DNA from: Granulicella sp. S156
GTDB lineage: Bacteria; Acidobacteriota; Terriglobia; Terriglobales; Acidobacteriaceae
DNA length: 64,000 bases
Assembly: GCF_009766105.1 (NCBI RefSeq)
Contig: NZ_LMUH01000026.1
Coordinates: 123,860 to 187,859, forward strand
Reading direction: 5' to 3'
The stretch's first letter is position 1. Every line of letters begins with the position of its first letter. The notes beneath the pieces were generated by a model that did not search any database, had not been told where the DNA came from, and worked only from the letters and a program-made list of their open reading frames with translations. Shown in pieces: positions 59,506 through 64,000 of this stretch. Position numbers and translations under genes: made by a program.

Positions 59506-61598
59506 TATGCTTTGGCCCTCCAGAGCAGGAGCGCGGCAGCGAGGAAGAATGCGAGGCCGACATAGCGAAGATAGCTTTGGATGCGACCACGCTGGAGGAG
59601 GGCGAGTAGCTTTGCGCTACGCGAGACGGTAGTGCAGCCTTCATCGAAGCCGGCGTTGACGAAGTGTGTGTCGACAAAGTTATCGGTGTAAGCGAGGCCG
59701 AGGACCAGGTAGGAGATGGCCTGCACGATGGAGTTGAAGAACCAGCGGTCAAGCCTGTCGGCGACGTGCGAGAGCAGGGTATTGAGACGGACGACGGTGT
59801 TGGCGTAGAACTTGTCGATGTAGAAGGCGTGATGGAGCACGGAAAATGTGTGCGGCTGGATCTGCTGCAGTGCGTCGGGTTGCTCAGCGTGCGTGATCTT
59901 GCGGCCATAGAGTATCCAGCCGAGGGCGAGGCCGATGAAGACCAAAGTGGACGACGAGAGCATGACGGGGAGAATCCCGTTGCCGCTGAAGGCGGAGAGG
60001 TTGAGCACGGCGTACTTGTCTTCCAGGAAGTCCTGGAACCATGGCCATGAAGGCGCGCCGATGAAGCCGAGAAGCATGGTGCAGGCGGCGAGAATGATGA
60101 GCGGCACGGTCATGACGGAGGGACTCTCATGCGGCGGGCCATCGTGGTGCGCGGCGGCGGAGTCGTAGTCGTCATGCAGGAAGGAGTGAGAGGGGAGCGG
60201 CTTGCGCGAAGCGGCGGCGAACACGTAGCAGATCTGGCGCGTCATGTAGAAGGCAGTGAGCAACGCGCCAATGGCTCCCATGTAAAACGGCGTGTGCGAG
60301 AGCGGCCAGTCGTAGGCGGCATGGAGGATTTCGTCTTTGCTCCAGAAGCCGGAGAAGAAGAGAGGGAAGCCGCAGAGCGCGAGCATGCCGACGGCGTAGG
60401 TGGCAAAGGTGAGTGGCATGAATCTGCGCAGGCCGCCCATGTGACGGATGTCTTGCTCGCCATTGCTGCCGTGGATGACGGAGCCTGCGCCGAGGAAGAG
60501 GAGTGCCTTGAAGAAGGCATGCGTGACGAGATGGAACATGCCTACGGGAACGCCGCCGACGCCGAGTCCCATCATCATGTAGCCGAGCTGCGAGATGGTG
60601 GAGTAGGCGAGGATGCGCTTGATGTCGAACTGCGCGACGGCGATGAGCGCGCCGAAGAGAGCGGTGAGAGCTCCGACCCAGGTGATGACCTGCAGCGCGA
60701 CGGAAGGCGTGAGGACGTTGACGACCTGCGCGCTCATGAGCGGGTAGACGCGCGCGACGAGGAAGACTCCAGCCGCGACCATGGTGGCTGCGTGGATGAG
60801 AGCGCTGACGGGAGTTGGGCCTTCCATCGCGTCCGGCAGCCAGACGTGCAGGGGAAACTGGCCGGACTTTCCGGCTGCTCCGCAGAAGATGAGGATGCCA
60901 ATGCCAGTGGATACCGTGAGGCCGAGGATGGTGGTGTGCGAGACGAGCGCGTTGAGGGCGGAGGGCTCGAGGCAGCCGGCGCCGTTGTCGTAGAAGAGCA
61001 GGGTGCCAGTCTGGTGATAAAGCCAGGCTATGCCGAGAAAGAGACCGATGTCGCCGATGCGCGTGACGAGGAAGGCTTTTTTTGCGGCAGCCGCGGCGGC
61101 GGGGTTCGCGTACCAGAAGCCGATGAGGAGATAGGAGGTGAGGCCGACGATCTCCCAGCACATGAAGAGAAGCAGAAGGCTGTTGGCGATGATGACGCCG
61201 AGCATGGCTCCGGCGAAGAGGGCGAGGAAGCAGAAGAAGCGCGTGAAGTTCTCGTCGTGCTCCATGTAGCCGATGCTGTAGATGAAGATGAGCAGGCCGA
61301 CGAAGGTGACCATTAGAAGCATGACGACAGTGAGCGGGCTGAGGAGCCAGCCGATGCGAACCCAGTCGCTGCCGAATTGAAACCAATTGAGGTTGAAGGC
61401 TTCTTTGATGTTGTTGCCGTGACCGATGGAAAGCGTGTGCGTGAAGGCGACGACGGAGAGCAGAAACGAGACGGACATGGAGCCGATGGCGAGCGCGGCC
61501 GCGAGGCTGCCGTGAGGTCGCTTCGTGATCGCGATGGTACCGGCTGCGAGTATAGGCAGCGCGGGGATCAGCCACAGGTTGGGGAGAATCCAGGTCAT
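59505..61598 (-). CDS. nuoL: NADH-quinone oxidoreductase subunit L
   Basis: 697 residues, longer than the roughly 610-650 usual for NuoL. Conserved antiporter core: SLLLLFMCWEIVGLTSYLLI, GKSGQFPLHVWLPDAMEGPT, PVSALIHAATMVAAGVFLVA, KRILAYSTISQLGYMMMGLG, LFFSGFWSKDEIL. The C-terminal part carries the amphipathic lateral helix (HL) that runs along the membrane arm; extra length there would be needed to span an additional M subunit. Start 14 bp after the nuoK stop. Confidence 0.96.
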   Translation of the reverse strand: MTWILPNLWLIPALPILAAGTIAITKRPHGSLAAALAIGSMSVSFLLSVVAFTHTLSIGHGNNIKEAFNLNWFQFGSDWVRIGWLLSPLTVVMLLMVTFVGLLIFIYSIGYMEHDENFTRFFCFLALFAGAMLGVIIANSLLLLFMCWEIVGLTSYLLIGFWYANPAAAAAAKKAFLVTRIGDIGLFLGIAWLYHQTGTLLFYDNGAGCLEPSALNALVSHTTILGLTVSTGIGILIFCGAAGKSGQFPLHVWLPDAMEGPTPVSALIHAATMVAAGVFLVARVYPLMSAQVVNVLTPSVALQVITWVGALTALFGALIAVAQFDIKRILAYSTISQLGYMMMGLGVGGVPVGMFHLVTHAFFKALLFLGAGSVIHGSNGEQDIRHMGGLRRFMPLTFATYAVGMLALCGFPLFFSGFWSKDEILHAAYDWPLSHTPFYMGAIGALLTAFYMTRQICYVFAAASRKPLPSHSFLHDDYDSAAAHHDGPPHESPSVMTVPLIILAACTMLLGFIGAPSWPWFQDFLEDKYAVLNLSAFSGNGILPVMLSSSTLVFIGLALGWILYGRKITHAEQPDALQQIQPHTFSVLHHAFYIDKFYANTVVRLNTLLSHVADRLDRWFFNSIVQAISYLVLGLAYTDNFVDTHFVNAGFDEGCTTVSRSAKLLALLQRGRIQSYLRYVGLAFFLAAALLLWRAKA

Positions 61599-61611
61599 TC
61601 GTTCTAAGTGT

Positions 61612-61923
61612 TCAGCCCTTCAGGGTGTTGATGTGGTCGAGGTCGATGGTCTTGTGGTGACGATAGACGGCGAGGATAATGCCGAGGCCTACGGCGGCTT
61701 CGGCGGCGGCGATGCTGATGGAAAAGATAGTGAAGAGGATTCCGGTGAGGGCTTCGGGATGCGGGCCGTAGCGCCAGAAGGCGATGAAGTTGAGGTTGGC
61801 GGCGTTTAGCATGAGCTCGATGCCGATGAGGACGAGGATGGCGTTGCGGCGAGTGAGCGCGCCGGCAAGGCCGATGGAGAAGAGCAACGCGGAGAGCAGA
61901 AGGTAGCCGGTGAGTGGGGTCAT
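61612..61923 (-). CDS. nuoK: NADH-quinone oxidoreductase subunit K
   Basis: 103 residues, three membrane helices, with the two conserved buried Glu residues (LIGIELMLNAANLNF and ISIAAAEAAVGLGIILAVYR) needed for proton translocation. Overlaps nuoJ by four bases. Confidence 0.97.
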   Translation of the reverse strand: MTPLTGYLLLSALLFSIGLAGALTRRNAILVLIGIELMLNAANLNFIAFWRYGPHPEALTGILFTIFSISIAAAEAAVGLGIILAVYRHHKTIDLDHINTLKG

Positions 61924-62417
61924 CTGCTGCTCCTGTTCTGTGGCATCGCGATGATGACAGCGCCGATCAGTGCGGCGGTGAGGAGCAAGCCCATGATTTC
62001 AAGCGGGAGAGCGAAGCTGTGCATGAGCGCGTCGCCGATTTGGTTGGTGGAGACGGCGGGCTGTGCGGGCGTCGGCGTAGCGATATTGCTGCGGAGGATT
62101 GCCCAGGCAAGGACTGCGAACGTGGCTCCGGCGATGACGCAGCCGGTGATCCAGAAGGAGCTGAGCGCGGGCTGCGGGTGCGGGCCGGCGCTACGGGTCA
62201 TCATGATAGCGAAGACGGCGAGGATGGCGATGGCGCCGACGTAAACGAGGATCTGTGTGAAGCCGACGAACTGCGCGCCGAGAGAAAGATAGAGCAGGGC
62301 GAGGCCGACGAAGCCCAGTGTGAGTGCGAGGACGCAGTGGATGAGATTGCGCAGACCCATCGCGGCGGAGGCTCCGGCGATAGTGAGTGCGGCGAGGATG
62401 AAGAAGGTTGCGTGCAT
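61920..62417 (-). CDS. nuoJ: NADH-quinone oxidoreductase subunit J
   Basis: 165 residues, five helices. Typical segments: NLIHCVLALTLGFVGLALLY, LGAQFVGFTQILVYVGAIAI (TM3 with the pi-bulge region) and LAVFAIMMT. It lies 16 bp after nuoH and overlaps nuoK by four bases. Confidence 0.96.
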   Translation of the reverse strand: MHATFFILAALTIAGASAAMGLRNLIHCVLALTLGFVGLALLYLSLGAQFVGFTQILVYVGAIAILAVFAIMMTRSAGPHPQPALSSFWITGCVIAGATFAVLAWAILRSNIATPTPAQPAVSTNQIGDALMHSFALPLEIMGLLLTAALIGAVIIAMPQNRSSR

Positions 62418-62432
62418 GTTGGTCGGCGAAAC

Positions 62433-63623
62433 TTATTCGGCGAAACGGTAGGTGCGAATTTGAAGCTGTTTGCGCTGCTTGAGGTTGCGGCTTAGGAGGA
62501 AGCAGGGGATTGCGAAGATGGCGATGCAGACGAGCCAGCGCAGGATGTTGTGGGGCATCAGGTGCCAGACGGCAGCGTCGATGAGGTTAAGGAGCGTCAT
62601 GGGGAGCATGAACTTCCAGGCGAAGCCCATGAGTTGGTCCATGCGCAGGCGGGGAAACGTGCCGCGGACCCAGATGAAGGCCGCAATGAAGACGAGCAGC
62701 TTGAGGAAGAACCAGAGGTAAGACGGAATCCACGTGAGGAACGAGAAGGGCGCGGACCAGCCGCCGAGGAAGAGCGTGATGGCGAGGCCGGAGGTGGCGA
62801 ACATGCCGAGGTATTCGCCTAGAAAGAAGAGCGCGAACTTGAAGCCGGAGTATTCGATGTAATAGCCGGCGATGATTTCGGATTCGCCTTCCGGAAGGTC
62901 GAAGGGGGAGCGGTTGGACTCGGCGGTGGCGGCGATCATGAAGAGGATGAAACCGCAGAAGCCCCACGGCGTGAGGACGTACCAGTGCGGCAGGATGCCG
63001 ATGTAGCGTGCCTGCGCGTCGACGATGGAGACGGTGGAGAGCGTGCCCGTGGCCATGATGACGACGATTGCGGAAAGAACGAGCGGGATCTCGTAGCTGA
63101 TCATTTGGGCTACGGCGCGCATGGCTCCGAGGAGTGAGTATTTGCTGCGGCTGGACCATCCGGCCATGAAGACGGCGAGTTCCACCATGGACCCGATGGC
63201 GAAAAAGAAGAGAACGCCTGCGCTGAGGTTCGCGATGACCATGTTGCGGCCGATGGGAAGAACCGCGTAGGCGAGGAATGCGGCGAGGACCAGAAGCAGC
63301 GGCGCGAGGAAGTGGACGACCTGATCCGCAGTGCGCGGAATGACATCTTCCTTGGTGAGCGATTTGATGCCGTCCGCGATGGGCTGCCAGAAACCGTAGG
63401 GGCCGACGCGGTTGGGGCCGTAGCGGTTCTGCATGCGGCCCAGGCCTTTGCGCTCGAGGACGGTGGTGATCGCGAAGAGCATTGGAAAGACGACGAGGAC
63501 AGGTGCGACGGAAAGGATGGCGGAAACTATGGGCTGAAAAGCGGCAGGGACATAGCCCATGATCCATGTCTTCGATAGAACGAATATCTGGTCAATCGTT
63601 TGTGTGATGGGCAGATGCGTCAT
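62433..63623 (-). CDS. nuoH: NADH-quinone oxidoreductase subunit H
   Basis: 396 residues from the ATG of MTHLPITQT, which overlaps the nuoI stop by four bases; a longer frame antiparallel to the nuoI tail is not coding. Eight-helix subunit forming the quinone site: ERKGLGRMQNRYGPNRVGPY, GWSSRSKYSLLGAMRAVAQM, ISYEIPLVLS, ESNRSPFDLPEGESEIIAGY and WVRGTFPRLRMDQLMGFAWK. Confidence 0.97.
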   Translation of the reverse strand: MTHLPITQTIDQIFVLSKTWIMGYVPAAFQPIVSAILSVAPVLVVFPMLFAITTVLERKGLGRMQNRYGPNRVGPYGFWQPIADGIKSLTKEDVIPRTADQVVHFLAPLLLVLAAFLAYAVLPIGRNMVIANLSAGVLFFFAIGSMVELAVFMAGWSSRSKYSLLGAMRAVAQMISYEIPLVLSAIVVIMATGTLSTVSIVDAQARYIGILPHWYVLTPWGFCGFILFMIAATAESNRSPFDLPEGESEIIAGYYIEYSGFKFALFFLGEYLGMFATSGLAITLFLGGWSAPFSFLTWIPSYLWFFLKLLVFIAAFIWVRGTFPRLRMDQLMGFAWKFMLPMTLLNLIDAAVWHLMPHNILRWLVCIAIFAIPCFLLSRNLKQRKQLQIRTYRFAE

Positions 63624-64000
63624 TTCTCCGGTGCGCCTCCGGTTGCTGACGGCGCCGGTGGCGCGGGTGAGGCAGCAGGTTTTGGCGCCGCAGCCTTGGC
63701 TCGTGCCGCGGCGAGCGCGGCGTCGACGTCGGCGGCTTCGGTGGGATGGACCTGGTGGTAGTACTCGTTGGGCTTTGCGAGGCGCTCTTTGGTCCAAAGA
63801 AGATCGCTGAAGCGACCCGTGGCGCTAGCTTCAAAGTCGTTGTCCATCTTGATGGCGTCGAAGGGGCAGACTTCGACGCAGATCTGGCAACTCATGCAGA
63901 CAGAGACATCAATGTTGAAGCGAGTCGGATAGAACTGTGGTTTGCCGACGGCGTCAGGTTTTTTGTCGGTACTCTTCTCAATGAAGATGCACTTCGGCGG
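63620..64000 (-). CDS. nuoI: NADH-quinone oxidoreductase subunit I (C-terminal part)
   Basis: The frame is open to the window edge, so the 5' part is missing. Visible are PPKCIFIEKS, YPTRFNIDVSVCMSCQICVE and VCPFDAIKM, containing one complete 4Fe-4S motif CxxCxxCxxxCP. The tail is unusual: after the ferredoxin domain come about 90 residues ending in an Ala/Pro-rich stretch (AALAAARAKAAAPKPAASPA and on to GGAPEK). NuoI passes electrons through its two clusters to NuoB at the matrix arm. Confidence 0.95.
   Translation of the reverse strand, partial: PPKCIFIEKSTDKKPDAVGKPQFYPTRFNIDVSVCMSCQICVEVCPFDAIKMDNDFEASATGRFSDLLWTKERLAKPNEYYHQVHPTEAADVDAALAAARAKAAAPKPAASPAPPAPSATGGAPEK

Noticed and set aside
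60129..61575. Very long open frames (395 and 467 codons) overlapping nuoL in other frames, and similar ones over nuoM (56446-57768) and nuoN (55432-56502)
   Set aside because: They are extremely charged or Arg/His-rich without domains, and arise because the true genes use strongly biased third positions; the nuo proteins explain the DNA.
1..64000. CRISPR array or tandem direct repeats
   Set aside because: No regularly spaced repeats of 24-40 bp were seen anywhere.

Overview
The window looks like a soil acidobacterium of the Terriglobia (Acidobacteriaceae; Granulicella, Edaphobacter or Terriglobus-like). This is inferred from the 1099-residue Oar-type TonB-dependent receptor with an N-terminal carboxypeptidase-regulatory domain, the secreted S53 and S10 acid peptidases, the many small oxidoreductases each paired with a regulator, and a complex I operon with two NuoM subunits. 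No rRNA or CRISPR array is present; there is one tRNA.

Layout. 0-5 kb: an ABC exporter (ATPase plus 869-aa FtsX-type permease) and a secreted S53 peptidase. 5.6-34.6 kb: an accessory region that begins beside tRNA-Gln(CUG) and carries at least three decayed tyrosine-recombinase remnants (6.4-6.8, 29.1-29.5 and 34.0-34.1 kb), an ISAs1 remnant and fragments of a nuclease-like protein, a WD40 protein, a LysR regulator, an SDR and a Gp157-like phage protein. Between these scars lie intact regulator-plus-enzyme modules: TetR/Tat-exported hydrolase, MarR/NmrA-like reductase, TetR/esterase, TetR/MBL hydrolase/M61 peptidase, XRE with a carboxymuconolactone-decarboxylase-like protein, AraC/SDR, TetR/epimerase-like SDR, and two copies of an F420-type reductase plus NTF2 module (one NTF2 copy is dead). 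Several carry clear palindromic operators, and in one case two promoters share an operator.

29.5-44.2 kb: a carbohydrate block: S10 peptidase, a secreted GH76-type enzyme behind two LacI-type operators, a TonB receptor, and a compact signalling unit: a lipoprotein sugar-binding protein, a histidine kinase with a large extracytoplasmic region and a NarL-type regulator, in overlapping frames and followed by a Tat-exported GH127 enzyme. It reads as a polysaccharide-utilisation locus with its own three-component sensor.

44.5-54.8 kb: exported or periplasmic oxidoreductases (Tat-SDR, sorbosone-dehydrogenase-like protein, aldo/keto reductase, two cupins), an FMN-reductase/outer-membrane-protein/XapX operon opposite a LysR regulator, and a NIPSNAP protein opposite a TetR. 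Two promoters 4.2 kb apart share a nearly identical 21-bp TetR-like operator. 55-64 kb: the distal part of a nuo operon, read leftward as nuoI-H-J-K-L-M-M-N with tight overlaps.

Most notable are the SBP-kinase-regulator glycan locus, two 110-bp cloverleaf-forming repeats with GAGCAG ends, the tandem NuoM complex I, an M61 peptidase with HDxxH instead of HExxH, and two AhpD-like proteins lacking both redox cysteines. All calls come from reading the sequence; no database search was run.
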